Shown here: piece after piece, positions 45,788-54,079 of the stretch
How the letters are laid out: each line of letters begins with the position of its first letter
Position numbering within the stretch: position 1 is the first letter of the stretch
From: Sediminibacterium goheungense
Lineage (GTDB): Bacteria; Bacteroidota; Bacteroidia; Chitinophagales; Chitinophagaceae
Assembly (NCBI RefSeq): GCF_004361915.1
Contig: NZ_SNWP01000011.1
Location: 868,001 to 932,000, forward strand
Length of the DNA: 64,000 nucleotides
Direction of reading: 5' to 3'
Translations under genes and position numbers: made by a program
The notes under the pieces: model-generated
Told to the model about the DNA's origin: nothing
Database searches by the model: none
What the model saw: the letters and a program-made list of their open reading frames with translations, nothing else

Positions 45788-46405
45788 ATGTATCATCTGC
45801 CCGTTTACCAGGAAAAGGATCAACAGAAAATTATTGCATTTATACAGCAATATCCCTTTGCTACCTTAACAGGAGTTTCTCCTCAGCAACAACCTGTTGC
45901 TACACAGATACCTTTATTGGTGAAGGAGAAAAATGGAAAACTATTCCTGACCGGTCACCTGATGAAGCAAACGGATCATCACAAAGCTTTTCTGGAAAAC
46001 AAACAGGCACTGGTATTATTTCATGGACCTCATACTTATGTAAGTGCCAGCTGGTACGAGAATAAACAGCAGGCTTCTACCTGGAACTATATGACGGTTC
46101 ATGTGAGGGGAACGGTGCAGTATTTGCCGGATGAGGCTTTGCCGGACATGCTGGACGAACTCACTTCTCATTTCGAAAACAATCCGGATTCACCCTCACT
46201 GTACAAAGAATTGCCGGTAGAATACCTGCAAAGACTGATGAAAGCCATTGTAGCTTTTGAGATAGCAGTAGAAAGTACAGACGCCATATTTAAATTAAGT
46301 CAAAACAGGGATGAAAAAAGTTTCAGACAAATCATACAGCAACTGGAAAAGGGCGATTTTGATGCGCAGCGCGTTGCTGTTGAAATGAAAAAAATACAAT
46401 CATAG
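45788..46405 (+). CDS. PaiB-family FMN-binding protein
   Basis: The 205-residue protein matches the PaiB family along its length: MYHLPVYQEKD start, PFATLTGV, ATQIPLLV, GHLMKQTDHHKAF, LVLFHGPHTYVSASWYENKQQASTWNY and the VHVRGTVQYL strand. The fold is a split-barrel flavin-binding domain. PaiB was first described as a negative regulator of sporulation and degradative enzymes in Bacillus, but the biochemical role elsewhere is unclear. It has its own promoter and no operon partner. Confidence 0.92.
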   Translation: MYHLPVYQEKDQQKIIAFIQQYPFATLTGVSPQQQPVATQIPLLVKEKNGKLFLTGHLMKQTDHHKAFLENKQALVLFHGPHTYVSASWYENKQQASTWNYMTVHVRGTVQYLPDEALPDMLDELTSHFENNPDSPSLYKELPVEYLQRLMKAIVAFEIAVESTDAIFKLSQNRDEKSFRQIIQQLEKGDFDAQRVAVEMKKIQS

Positions 46406-46479
46406 ATTCATAAATACTGATTTTTTGGTAGGATATGGCAACTGCTTTTTTTCTACATTAGGTTCATAAAAACCTAACC

Positions 46480-47061
46480 ATGAGAAAAATAATATTTGCC
46501 CTGATTCTTTTGTTCTCCTTTCTGAACAGTCAGGCTCAAGTGGTAGCTATAATCGGTGAAGGTAGAAATGCAAGAGAAGTCAAAATCAATTCAGGCGGGC
46601 CTTCCATGTCGCCCCAGAAAAACATAGTTGAAAACACCGCATCTTCTCCTGAATTTTCTGCTTTATTGATGTTATTACAGTCTGCGGGTTTGATAGAAAC
46701 ACTGACTGCATCGGGGCCATATACATTGTTTGCACCCGCCAACAATGCATTCGCTAAAATTTCTCCCTCTGTCCTGACTTCATTGTCTGATGATGAGCAT
46801 AAAACAGCTTTAAAGAAAACACTTGGTTTTCATGTAGTATCAGGAAGATATGACCAAAGTACTTTATTAAAAATGATCAAAGATGCAAATGGAACTGCTA
46901 CACTTACCACTCTTGACGGGTTGCCGCTTAAGGTTACGAGAAAGGGTAAGAAAATAATTATTTCAGATGGTAAAAAATTACAGGCAGCTGTTCAAGTGGC
47001 AGACATTGAACAATCGAATGGTATGATTCATGTAATTGATAAAGTTTTGATGGATCAATAG
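46480..47061 (+). CDS. Secreted fasciclin-domain protein (copy 1)
   Basis: The 193-residue protein has a signal peptide (ending SQAQ) and a single FAS1 domain (~50-190): NIVENTASSPEFSALLMLLQSAGLIETL, GPYTLFAPANNAFAKI, LGFHVVSGRYD and SNGMIHVIDKVLM. FAS1 domains mediate extracellular adhesion. The gene downstream is a paralogue. An inverted repeat TTAGGTT (46458-46464) / AACCTAA (46471-46477) ends 2 bp before the ATG and could hinder ribosome access. Confidence 0.93.
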   Translation: MRKIIFALILLFSFLNSQAQVVAIIGEGRNAREVKINSGGPSMSPQKNIVENTASSPEFSALLMLLQSAGLIETLTASGPYTLFAPANNAFAKISPSVLTSLSDDEHKTALKKTLGFHVVSGRYDQSTLLKMIKDANGTATLTTLDGLPLKVTRKGKKIIISDGKKLQAAVQVADIEQSNGMIHVIDKVLMDQ

Positions 47062-47204
47062 TATTGTTTATTAATCCCTGCTTATACAAATCACGGTAAA
47101 GCTGCCGGTTTTTTTTGGTAATAATCAAATTCATAAAACCATCCTTGTTCTGCTTTCGTATATGTACGGGTAAACAAATCAATTACAACAATAAAACGTA
47201 CACT

Positions 47205-47750
47205 ATGAAGAAATTATTTTTTATGATCTGCGCTGTTGCATCTATGAATATCGTAACCGCACAGGAGAAAACAGTAGAAGTGGGTGGTGCTCCGATGTAT
47301 CCATCTAAAAACATTGTAGAGAATGCAGTAAATTCCAAAGATCATACGACGCTGGTAGCAGCGGTAAAAGCAGCGGGGCTGGTTGAAACATTACAGAGTG
47401 CCGGACCTTTTACGGTGTTTGCACCTACCAATGCTGCATTTGGTAAGCTTCCAGCAGGCACAGTAGAAACACTGGTAAAACCTGAAAACAAATCAACACT
47501 CACAAAAATTCTTACCTATCATGTGGTGTCAGGTAAATATGATGCAGCTGCTATTGCACAACTGATTAAAGAGGGTGGTGGAACCGCTGTTTTAAAAACC
47601 GTTTCTGGTGGCACACTAAAAGCTTCTATGAAAGGTAAAAAGCTGGTGCTTATCGATGAAAAAGGAGCCAGTGCAACGGTTACCATCAGTAATGTATACC
47701 AAAGTAATGGCGTGATTCATGTAATAGACAGCGTGGTATTACCAGAATAA
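47205..47750 (+). CDS. Secreted fasciclin-domain protein (copy 2)
   Basis: I start at the ATG at 47205, which gives a signal peptide (MKKLFFMICAVASMNIVTAQ); the frame is open further upstream to 47115 but without signal character. The FAS1 domain carries NIVENAVNSKDHTTLVAAVKAAGLVETL-type, GPFTVFAPTNAAFGKL, YHVVSGKYD and SNGVIHVIDSVVLP. It is a tandem paralogue of the preceding gene, 143 bp away, and shares the odd sequence before the domain (GGAPMYPSKNIVEN / GGPSMSPQKNIVEN). A strong terminator follows. An adhesion or matrix role is inferred. Confidence 0.94.
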   Translation: MKKLFFMICAVASMNIVTAQEKTVEVGGAPMYPSKNIVENAVNSKDHTTLVAAVKAAGLVETLQSAGPFTVFAPTNAAFGKLPAGTVETLVKPENKSTLTKILTYHVVSGKYDAAAIAQLIKEGGGTAVLKTVSGGTLKASMKGKKLVLIDEKGASATVTISNVYQSNGVIHVIDSVVLPE

Positions 47751-47768
47751 AAATTAGTTTGTACAGTT

Positions 47769-47800
47769 CATAAAAGCCGGCAAAATTGCCGGCTTTTATG
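47769..47800. terminator. Strong terminator after the fasciclin genes
   Basis: A perfect 15-bp stem (47769-47783 with 47786-47800, core AAAAGCCGGCAA) with a 2-nt loop has an A-run on one side and a T-run on the other, so it could work in both directions. It lies 19 bp after the fasciclin stop. Confidence 0.9.
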
Positions 47801-47831
47801 TTTGTAAGTCAGCAAAATTAGTGCAACTTTG
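47801..47831 (+). promoter_or_regulatory. Promoter of cmk
   Basis: TTTG (47801-47804) and CAACTTTG (47824-47831) are spaced by 19 bp. The -7 box departs from TAnnTTTG at its first base only. It ends 14 bp before the cmk start and directly abuts the terminator of the preceding gene. Confidence 0.6.
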
Positions 47832-47845
47832 CCGCTGGTAACTTT

Positions 47846-48526
47846 ATGAAAAAAATTATTATCACATTAGATGGCTTTTCTTCCTGCGGTAAAAGCACTT
47901 TGGCAAGACAACTTGCCAAAGAATTGAATTATGTTTTTATCGATAGCGGTGCTATGTACAGAGCCATCACCTTGTATTTTATCAGGGAGCATATCGACTG
48001 TAATAATACGGAGCAGGTGAAAAGAGCATTGTCTGAAGTCAATCTTTCTTTTGAATACAATCCACTTACCGGGCAGAGTGATATGTACCTGAATGATGAA
48101 AATGTGGAACTGTTGATTCGTGAAATGGTGGTAAGTGAGAGGGTGAGTGAAGTGGCTGCCTTAAAAGAAGTACGTGAATTTGGTGTAGCGCAGCAGCAGC
48201 AGATGGGCATTAAAAAAGGAATTGTAATGGATGGCCGTGATATTGGTACCACCGTTTTTCCAGATGCAGAACTGAAAATATTTGTAACAGCCGACCCTGC
48301 GGTAAGGGTAGAAAGAAGATTTAAAGAATTGTATGAGAAAAATCCAGCAATTACCATTGAAGAAGTGAAGCGAAACCTTGAGATGCGCGATTATGTAGAC
48401 AGTAACCGTGAATTTAGCCCGCTCAGGCAGGCTGCGGATGCTGTGGTGCTGGATAACAGTGATTTAACGAAGGCGGAACAGTTACAGATTGCCTTACAAT
48501 GGGCCAGGGAAAAGATGTTAGGGTAG
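47846..48526 (+). CDS. cmk: Cytidylate kinase
   Basis: The enzyme phosphorylates CMP and dCMP with ATP. The 226-residue protein has the P-loop GFSSCGKST, the FIDSGAMYRAIT motif, the CMP-binding VMDGRDIGTTVFPDAELKIFVTA region, and the lid arginines (RVERRFKEL, MRDYVDSNRE, FSPLRQAADAVVLDNS). All are intact and the length is typical. It has its own promoter after the fasciclin terminator. Confidence 0.96.
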   Translation: MKKIIITLDGFSSCGKSTLARQLAKELNYVFIDSGAMYRAITLYFIREHIDCNNTEQVKRALSEVNLSFEYNPLTGQSDMYLNDENVELLIREMVVSERVSEVAALKEVREFGVAQQQQMGIKKGIVMDGRDIGTTVFPDAELKIFVTADPAVRVERRFKELYEKNPAITIEEVKRNLEMRDYVDSNREFSPLRQAADAVVLDNSDLTKAEQLQIALQWAREKMLG

Positions 48527-48852
48527 TAGAAAAAGGTTTTTATCTTTTAATTGACTATATTGCAAAAAAAAAGGGTCCCTCCGTGGAAACGGAACGACCT
48601 CTACGATTGCTTGCCATACGAAAATTCTTAAGGGGTTTTATCCCTGATATCTTGAACGCTAAATGCGTAAGTTGCGATTGTTTGTTGTCTTTCTTCGATT
48701 GCCTTGCCGTATGAATTACGATTGCTTTCTATTGTAAAAGTACATCGCAGAATAAATGTAAAAAAGACAAGTTTAACCGCTTTTTTTTATGCTAAAAACG
48801 GATTTTCTTGTCTGGAAGCCCTTATTTTATTGGCTTTTCGGTTAAAATTGAT
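48527..48852. other. Noncoding interval with recurring CGATTG words
   Basis: About 325 bp between cmk and the next gene. CGATTG occurs at 48604, 48675, 48696 and 48719, and two of these lie in 19-20-bp imperfect direct repeats (GATTGCTTGCCATACGAA and GATTGCCTTGCCGTATGAA). A small stem is possible in CCGTGGAAACGG near 48581. It may be a regulator-binding region or hold a small RNA; I cannot assign it to a known family. A 71-codon frame overlapping cmk here is a shadow. Confidence 0.5.
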
Positions 48853-50406
48853 ATGATGCCCAACCGTACGCAGGACCCCTTATTCCAATTGATAAAGTCG
48901 CTCCAGAAATCGGAAAAACGACATTTTAAACTATATATCAAGCGAAATTCAGCAAAAGACGACCTCAAAATCATACAGTTGTTCGATGCCATGGAAAAAA
49001 TGGTTGATTTTGATGAGAAGACCCTTCTGAAGAAGCTTTCCGGCATCGAAAAACCCCAGCTGGCTAATCTCAAAACCCATTTATATAAACAGCTTTTATC
49101 AAGTCTGCGTTTGTTGAAAAGTACAGAAAGTATTGATATGCAATTGCATGAACAACTGGATCATGCACGGATACTTTACAATAAAGGCTTATATCACCAG
49201 AGTCTTAAAATTTTAGACAGGGCAAAAGATATTGCACATCAGTACCACCAGGATAGTTTTTTGATACAGATTATTTCATTAGAAAAGAAAATTGAAACCC
49301 TGCATATTACCCGAAGTATGCAGGACAGGGCTGAACAGCTAACAGCAGAAGCCAATCATGTAAATGAAAAGCGAAGGGTAATTACACAGCTTTCTAACCT
49401 GGCACTTCAGTTGTACAGCTGGTATGTGAAAAATGGGCATGCAAGGAATGAAGCAGATGAAAAAGGAATCAAAACCTTTTTTAAAGCAGAACTACCCGAA
49501 GGTGCCGGTCGGTTGCAGGGTTTTTATGAGCGTCTTTATCTGTACCAGAGTTATTGCTGGTATGCATTCATCCGGCAGGATTTTTTAATGTACTATCGTT
49601 ACAGTCAGCAATGGTTAAATCTTTTTGAAGAAGAGCCGGGCATGATTGAAGTGGAGACAGGACATTATATCAAAGGTCTGCATAATTTATTGAATGCCCA
49701 TTTTGATCTGCGTAATTACAGAAAGTTTGGCGAAACACTTACTAAGTTTGAATCCTTTGCCGCAACTGAATTACCCAATCGTCATGATATTTTCAGGGTA
49801 CATAGTTTTATCTATATTACCAGTGCCAAACTGAATCAGCATCTCATGCAGGGAACATTTCAGGAAGGATTGAAGATGGTGCCTTATATAGAGCAACAAA
49901 TAGCAGAGAATGCTTTGTATATTGATCAGCACCGAATACTTGTTTTCAATTATAAAATTGCTACCCTCTATTTTGGCAGTGGCGATTATAATACCTGTAT
50001 TGATTACCTGCGAAGAATTATCAACGATCATGTAGACCTGCGAAACGATCTTCAATGTTATGCACGTTTGTTGCACCTGATTGCGCATTATGAATTGGGT
50101 AATGCGGAATTAATTGAAACTTCGCTGATAAAATCAGTCTACCGTTTTATGGCAAAAATGGATAACCTCACAGTTGTGGAAGAAGAAATGTTCCGTTTCC
50201 TTCGCAACTCATTTCAGATGCCTGCTAAAGAGGTGAAAACAGCACTGAAAGAGTTTCTCCAGAAAATTAAGCTTTATGAAAAGAGCCGGTTTGAAACCAG
50301 GGCCTTCGCCTACCTCGATGTGATTTCATGGGTGGAAAGCAAAGTCTATGGTAAAACCATGAGTACCATCATCCATGATAAATACCTGGCGAGTAAGCGG
50401 AAATGA
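48853..50406 (+). CDS. Helical-repeat protein of unknown function
   Basis: The start is one of two adjacent ATGs (48853 or 48856); the frame runs up to a TTG at 48808. The ~517-residue protein is soluble, with no signal peptide. It is almost entirely helical, with TPR-like pairs such as HARILYNKGLYHQSLKILDRAKDIAHQYHQ, and SGDYNTCIDYLRRIINDH. The N-terminal segment DPLFQLIKSLQKSEKRHFKLYIKR is basic. Such proteins are common in Bacteroidota without known function; a scaffold role is likely. It stands alone on the strand, with an unexplained 325-bp region upstream. Confidence 0.82.
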   Translation: MMPNRTQDPLFQLIKSLQKSEKRHFKLYIKRNSAKDDLKIIQLFDAMEKMVDFDEKTLLKKLSGIEKPQLANLKTHLYKQLLSSLRLLKSTESIDMQLHEQLDHARILYNKGLYHQSLKILDRAKDIAHQYHQDSFLIQIISLEKKIETLHITRSMQDRAEQLTAEANHVNEKRRVITQLSNLALQLYSWYVKNGHARNEADEKGIKTFFKAELPEGAGRLQGFYERLYLYQSYCWYAFIRQDFLMYYRYSQQWLNLFEEEPGMIEVETGHYIKGLHNLLNAHFDLRNYRKFGETLTKFESFAATELPNRHDIFRVHSFIYITSAKLNQHLMQGTFQEGLKMVPYIEQQIAENALYIDQHRILVFNYKIATLYFGSGDYNTCIDYLRRIINDHVDLRNDLQCYARLLHLIAHYELGNAELIETSLIKSVYRFMAKMDNLTVVEEEMFRFLRNSFQMPAKEVKTALKEFLQKIKLYEKSRFETRAFAYLDVISWVESKVYGKTMSTIIHDKYLASKRK

Positions 50407-50493
50407 TGTTAGATGGCAGATATCAGATTTGATGTAAGATGTCTGATTTCATTTTGTATTCCGTATCCTCCCTTTCTTCCCTTCTCCCTGCTA
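50405..50493. repeat. Heptamer block GATnnnA plus purine/pyrimidine block
   Basis: From 50405 the words GATGTTA, GATGGCA, GATATCA and GATTTGA follow at a 7-bp period. The first ~25 bp match the element at 52834 with about four differences, in the same orientation. At 50468-50493 a CT-rich block (TTCCCTTCTCCCTGC) matches the complement of the 42794-42820 element. Both lie between the stop of the helical-repeat gene and the convergent ATP-grasp gene. Confidence 0.75.
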
Positions 50494-50679
50494 AAAAAAT
50501 CTTGCAAAATGGCGTAAAAGAAGAAACAGTAACGTTTACGTACAATGAACGTAGATACACCACCAAAATCTATTCTATATTTTATAATCCCTGCGTAACC
50601 CCGCGTTCTCAGGTTCCCTGCGGTGAATATTCGCTTAGTTCTTTAAAGGGGGGGCGCAAAACTTATGAAGAAGCAAATC

Positions 50680-51879
50680 TTATTCTTCAAAATATACAAG
50701 GCTTCCGCCTACCCATTCTTTGTCTTTATTATAACGTACGCCAATCATTTTTCCTTTGCTGAGTCTTGCGAGGTTATTGGTTGCGATGGGTCTGGGCTCA
50801 CCATCTTTCCAGAAATAAAAAATCCGGATTTCTACTTTGGCAGGTATGTCAGGGGTTTCTATCACATCCGCATATTTTACTTTTCGCTGTAGTATCCAGT
50901 TTTGAGGATCGTTGACTTTTTCAATGTCTTCTTTCGTTACATCAATCACCACACCCTGCCCTGCAAAAGAAAACAAGGGTTTCAGCACATATTGATCAAG
51001 ATCATCGGGAATAGTATCCAGTTCATTCAGGAAAAAGGTTTTGGGAACATAAGGATGGTCTATAAAAGGCAAAGTGTATTTGCTGATGCGATAAAACCAG
51101 TTTGGATGGGGTACCCATTCTACATCGAGGTCTTCGAGTAGCAGCTTACCTTTTTCCTGTATCGCTGCTGATTGCTGTTGCAGATCATCGAAAATAATAC
51201 GGTTGTAAATCCGTTTCACCTGAATTTTTTTGCCTGCTGAATTATAATAGAACAATAATTTTCCTTCCTGTACCAATTCCGTAAGGCAAACCACAGGTAT
51301 ACCGGTATACATGCTGGTGCAGTAAAAATCAATTTTTGTTTTTTGCTGGTGTGGTAGTATTTCAAGCAGGATCACATTTTCAGCTTCCTGTTCGCCCAAT
51401 AATATTTCTCTTAATAATGAGAGGTAGCTATCACGTGTAAGGCCATTCAGGTAAGTGCTATAACCTGCAGGAACATCATAATGTCTGCGTGTAACTTCGT
51501 CCTGCCACACCTGATAACCAAACAGGGTAGGGAAGCCCTGCATTTCGATGAGTTGAGGTTCGTATTCGCCATGTTCATTTTCACAGATACCGAAATCGAA
51601 AGCGATAAAATGTGTGTGTTTATTTTCATTCGGAACTTTCACATCTGGTGGAATAGCATGTGAAGTAAGTGAGCTGAAATTAAATTGAGTGATAACATCT
51701 ACAATGCTTTCACAGGCATTCAACACTTTTTCCTTGAATGAGCGCTCGATAAATACAGGTGTTTCTGCTACACGGAACTCAATAGCGCCCGGAAACAGAC
51801 TATTCAGGTCTGTTAAATACGACTGATATTTTTCAGGTGTAAATTGGTTGTTAAATACCTTTCTGACTGATGGAACCAT
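50680..51879 (-). CDS. ATP-grasp-type ligase of unknown product
   Basis: The 399-residue protein has no signal peptide. A pre-ATP-grasp half contains DFGICENEHGEYEPQLIEMQG. The C-terminal half has ATP-grasp hallmarks: YVLKPLFSFAGQGVVID (nucleotide lysine and glycine loop), NWILQRKV (adenine-side strand) and KVEIRIFYFWKDGEPRPIATNNLARL (metal and phosphate acidic/Asn residues). ATP-grasp enzymes make amide or peptide bonds through acyl phosphates. The gene lies 79 bp downstream of a class I glutamine amidotransferase on the same strand, so the two may act together in making an amidated or ligated metabolite. The substrate is unknown. Confidence 0.75.
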   Translation of the reverse strand: MVPSVRKVFNNQFTPEKYQSYLTDLNSLFPGAIEFRVAETPVFIERSFKEKVLNACESIVDVITQFNFSSLTSHAIPPDVKVPNENKHTHFIAFDFGICENEHGEYEPQLIEMQGFPTLFGYQVWQDEVTRRHYDVPAGYSTYLNGLTRDSYLSLLREILLGEQEAENVILLEILPHQQKTKIDFYCTSMYTGIPVVCLTELVQEGKLLFYYNSAGKKIQVKRIYNRIIFDDLQQQSAAIQEKGKLLLEDLDVEWVPHPNWFYRISKYTLPFIDHPYVPKTFFLNELDTIPDDLDQYVLKPLFSFAGQGVVIDVTKEDIEKVNDPQNWILQRKVKYADVIETPDIPAKVEIRIFYFWKDGEPRPIATNNLARLSKGKMIGVRYNKDKEWVGGSLVYFEE

Positions 51880-51958
51880 AATACTTCTTTAAGGTCTTTG
51901 AAAATATAAAAAACCTTTTGAAAAGTAGAAGATAATTACAGCTAATACCGATAAATTA

Positions 51959-52804
51959 TCACCGGGCCATAACTGGTTCCCGTGTAGCAAGCTGAAGAAA
52001 ATTGGGTAATACAGTCTTGTAAGTGGCAAGAATTTTGCCCGGGTCCTGTAATTGTTCTACCATGCTTTGCCATTTTGCAGCACCGTGGTTTTCAATCACC
52101 GTCTGTTTTTTGTCTTCACGCATCAGGTACATATGCATACCTGATGCATCAGCTTCAGGGTGAAATTGTGTGCCGATAAAATAGTCTGTAAACCGGATGG
52201 CCATAACGGCTCTTTCATAGGGCACATGTGGCCTGTTTTTTTCGATGGCAAGAATCGAAGCACCCATTTTTCGAAGCTTGCTGATATCCGGTTCAATAAC
52301 CTGGTAATCGCGGCTGTCTACCGTATAAAACGGATCATGCAAACCCTCGAAAACAGGTTCATCGATGCCATCATCCAGCATATGTACAGGAAATACACCA
52401 AAAGCTGTTGATTTACGTTTGCAGACATTCCCAATGGCATAATGACGGCAAATGAGTTGAAAACTATGGCAGATAAAGAAAACATGTTTTTTGGAGGGTT
52501 CCTCACTATTGGCATTCCAGTCTTCTATTTCACCCAGCCATTTGAAATAAGCTGCCTCCCATTCACTGCCTTCCGATTCGAGCGGGGAGCCAGGGCCTCC
52601 ACTGGAAATATAAAGATCGAAAGAAGTATCCGGAACAGACAAATGCTGTCGCACATCAAACTCCTTATAAAAAAGATCCAGTTCCCTTTCCCTGCACCAG
52701 TCATGAATAATCTCCCTGATACAACGCATACCCTGGTTGGCCTGACCTTCATACAGATCAAGAACAGCGATACGTATTTTTCTTTGCTCACGCCAGCTAT
52801 TCAT
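51959..52804 (-). CDS. Class I glutamine amidotransferase-like protein
   Basis: The 281-residue protein has a GATase1 fold: IRIAVLDLYEGQANQGMRCIREII, an oxyanion SSGGPGSPLE, the nucleophile region FFICHSFQLICRHYA (C112) and the catalytic TQFHPEADASGM. The nucleophile elbow reads CHSFQ rather than the usual CxGxQ, so hydrolase activity may be altered, but Cys and His are present. Only one candidate ATG exists near the N-terminus. It is the first gene of a pair with the ATP-grasp protein. A TAAGTTTG box lies just 4 bp before the start. Supply of ammonia to the ligase is inference. Confidence 0.82.
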   Translation of the reverse strand: MNSWREQRKIRIAVLDLYEGQANQGMRCIREIIHDWCRERELDLFYKEFDVRQHLSVPDTSFDLYISSGGPGSPLESEGSEWEAAYFKWLGEIEDWNANSEEPSKKHVFFICHSFQLICRHYAIGNVCKRKSTAFGVFPVHMLDDGIDEPVFEGLHDPFYTVDSRDYQVIEPDISKLRKMGASILAIEKNRPHVPYERAVMAIRFTDYFIGTQFHPEADASGMHMYLMREDKKQTVIENHGAAKWQSMVEQLQDPGKILATYKTVLPNFLQLATREPVMAR

Positions 52805-52808
52805 CGGG

Positions 52809-52816
52809 CAAACTTA
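52809..52816 (-). promoter_or_regulatory. -7 box 4 bp before the amidotransferase start
   Basis: On the minus strand, TAAGTTTG ends 4 bp before the ATG at 52804, implying a leaderless or very short-leader mRNA. No clear -33 TTG is seen; the heptamer element begins 18 bp further upstream. Confidence 0.4.
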
Positions 52817-52833
52817 ACATTCTTTAGTGAATG

Positions 52834-52915
52834 GCAGATGTTAGATAGCAGATGTCAAATTTTAATTTGGATCCAATACATTAAAAACATCTGATATCTG
52901 CGATCTGATATCTGA
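52834..52915. repeat. Heptamer-built interrupted palindrome (CAGATnn words)
   Basis: The left part has GCAGATG, TTAGATA, GCAGATG at a 7-bp period. The right part, read on the other strand, has CAGATAT, CAGATCG, CAGATAT, CAGATGT. The arms pair imperfectly, with a small perfect stem (CAAATT/AATTTG, 52855-52868) inside. It separates the M42 peptidase stop from the amidotransferase start. Confidence 0.8.
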
Positions 52916-52922
52916 AATTTTA

Positions 52923-54044
52923 TCAGAGATAACTCAGGTTGGTTTTAGGTGTCAGTGCCAGCAAACTATGGTACATCAGTTTAATGGTTTCCTCTATATC
53001 GCTTTTATGCAACATTTCTACTGTGGTATGCATATAACGTAGCGGAATGGAAATTAATACAGATGGGCAACCATCATTGGCATAAGCAAAGCTGTCTGTG
53101 TCGGTACCTGTGCTTCTGCTCAAGGTTCTGAACTGAACGGGTATTTTATTTTTTTCAGCTACCTCTTCTACCAGTTTCAGGAGTTTATTGTGAATAGCAG
53201 GTGCATAGGCGAGTGAAGGGCCCTTCCCACACTGAATATCTCCTTCGATGATTTTGTTGATCATGGGTGTGCTGGTATCATGTGTAACATCGGTAATAAA
53301 AGCTACATCTGGTTTTATCCTTCTGGCAATCATTTCAGCACCTCTCAACCCGATTTCTTCCTGTACAGCATTCACCACATAAAGGGCAAAGGGCAGTTTC
53401 TTTTTATTTTCTTTGAGCAGTCTGGCTACTTCTGCAATCATAAAGCCTCCTACGCGGTTATCAAAAGCGCGGCCGATATAAAAATCGTTGGCGAGTTCAT
53501 CAAAGCCCTCCTGATAAGTGACCACGGAACCGATATGGATACCCAATGCCTCTACCTCTTTACGGCTCCGTGCACCACAATCGAGGCATAGATTATCTAC
53601 TTTTGGTTGCGGTTCTTTTGCATCCGGATTACTGAGGCGGGTATGAATAGCGGGCCAGCCAAAAACAGCTTTTACCGGGCCTTTTTTGCCATGGATCCAT
53701 ACACGCATGGCCGGTGCAATCTGATGATCGACACCTCCATTTCTTTTCAGGTAAATCAAACCCTGGTCAGTGATATAATTTACAAACCAGCTGATTTCAT
53801 CTGCATGGGCCTCAATCACTACTTTGAATGGGGCTGTTGGGTTGATAACACCTACTGCTGTTCCGTATGGGTCTGTAAAAAAACTGTCGGTATAGGGCTT
53901 CACATAATCCAGCCATACTTTCTGGCCACTGCTTTCAAACCCTACCGGAGAAGGTGTATTGATATAATTTTTGAGAAAATTCAGCGATTGATCCGTGAGA
54001 ATGGATTTAGCTTTTGTTTTTGTAACTGTCTTAGACTTAGCCAT
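52923..54044 (-). CDS. M42-family metallo-aminopeptidase
   Basis: I start at the ATG at 54044, because the longer frame to 54116 adds a non-conserved lead that overlaps the upstream gene. The 373-residue protein has M42 motifs: TPSPVGFE, IEAHADEI (zinc His and Asp), DCGARSRKEVEALG, IGRAFDNRVGG (bridging Asp), VVNAVQEEIGLRG (catalytic Glu pair), FITDVTHDTSTP, and the late STGTDTDSF and MHTTVEMLHKSD segments (zinc His). It should be a cytosolic dodecameric aminopeptidase that trims peptides. The N-terminus carries a basic KSKTVTKTKAKS stretch. It follows the UbiA-like gene by 35 bp. Confidence 0.92.
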   Translation of the reverse strand: MAKSKTVTKTKAKSILTDQSLNFLKNYINTPSPVGFESSGQKVWLDYVKPYTDSFFTDPYGTAVGVINPTAPFKVVIEAHADEISWFVNYITDQGLIYLKRNGGVDHQIAPAMRVWIHGKKGPVKAVFGWPAIHTRLSNPDAKEPQPKVDNLCLDCGARSRKEVEALGIHIGSVVTYQEGFDELANDFYIGRAFDNRVGGFMIAEVARLLKENKKKLPFALYVVNAVQEEIGLRGAEMIARRIKPDVAFITDVTHDTSTPMINKIIEGDIQCGKGPSLAYAPAIHNKLLKLVEEVAEKNKIPVQFRTLSRSTGTDTDSFAYANDGCPSVLISIPLRYMHTTVEMLHKSDIEETIKLMYHSLLALTPKTNLSYL

Positions 54045-54079
54045 ACGAAAAGTGTTGAATTGATATATGAATGAACTGA

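Noticed and set aside
48499-48714. 71-codon frame overlapping the end of cmk
   Set aside because: It overlaps a certain gene, has no protein-like features and lies mostly in the CGATTG-rich noncoding region.
50439-50762. 107-codon frame between the helical-repeat and ATP-grasp genes
   Set aside because: It covers the heptamer/pyrimidine element and runs antisense into the ATP-grasp coding end; the translation has no protein character.
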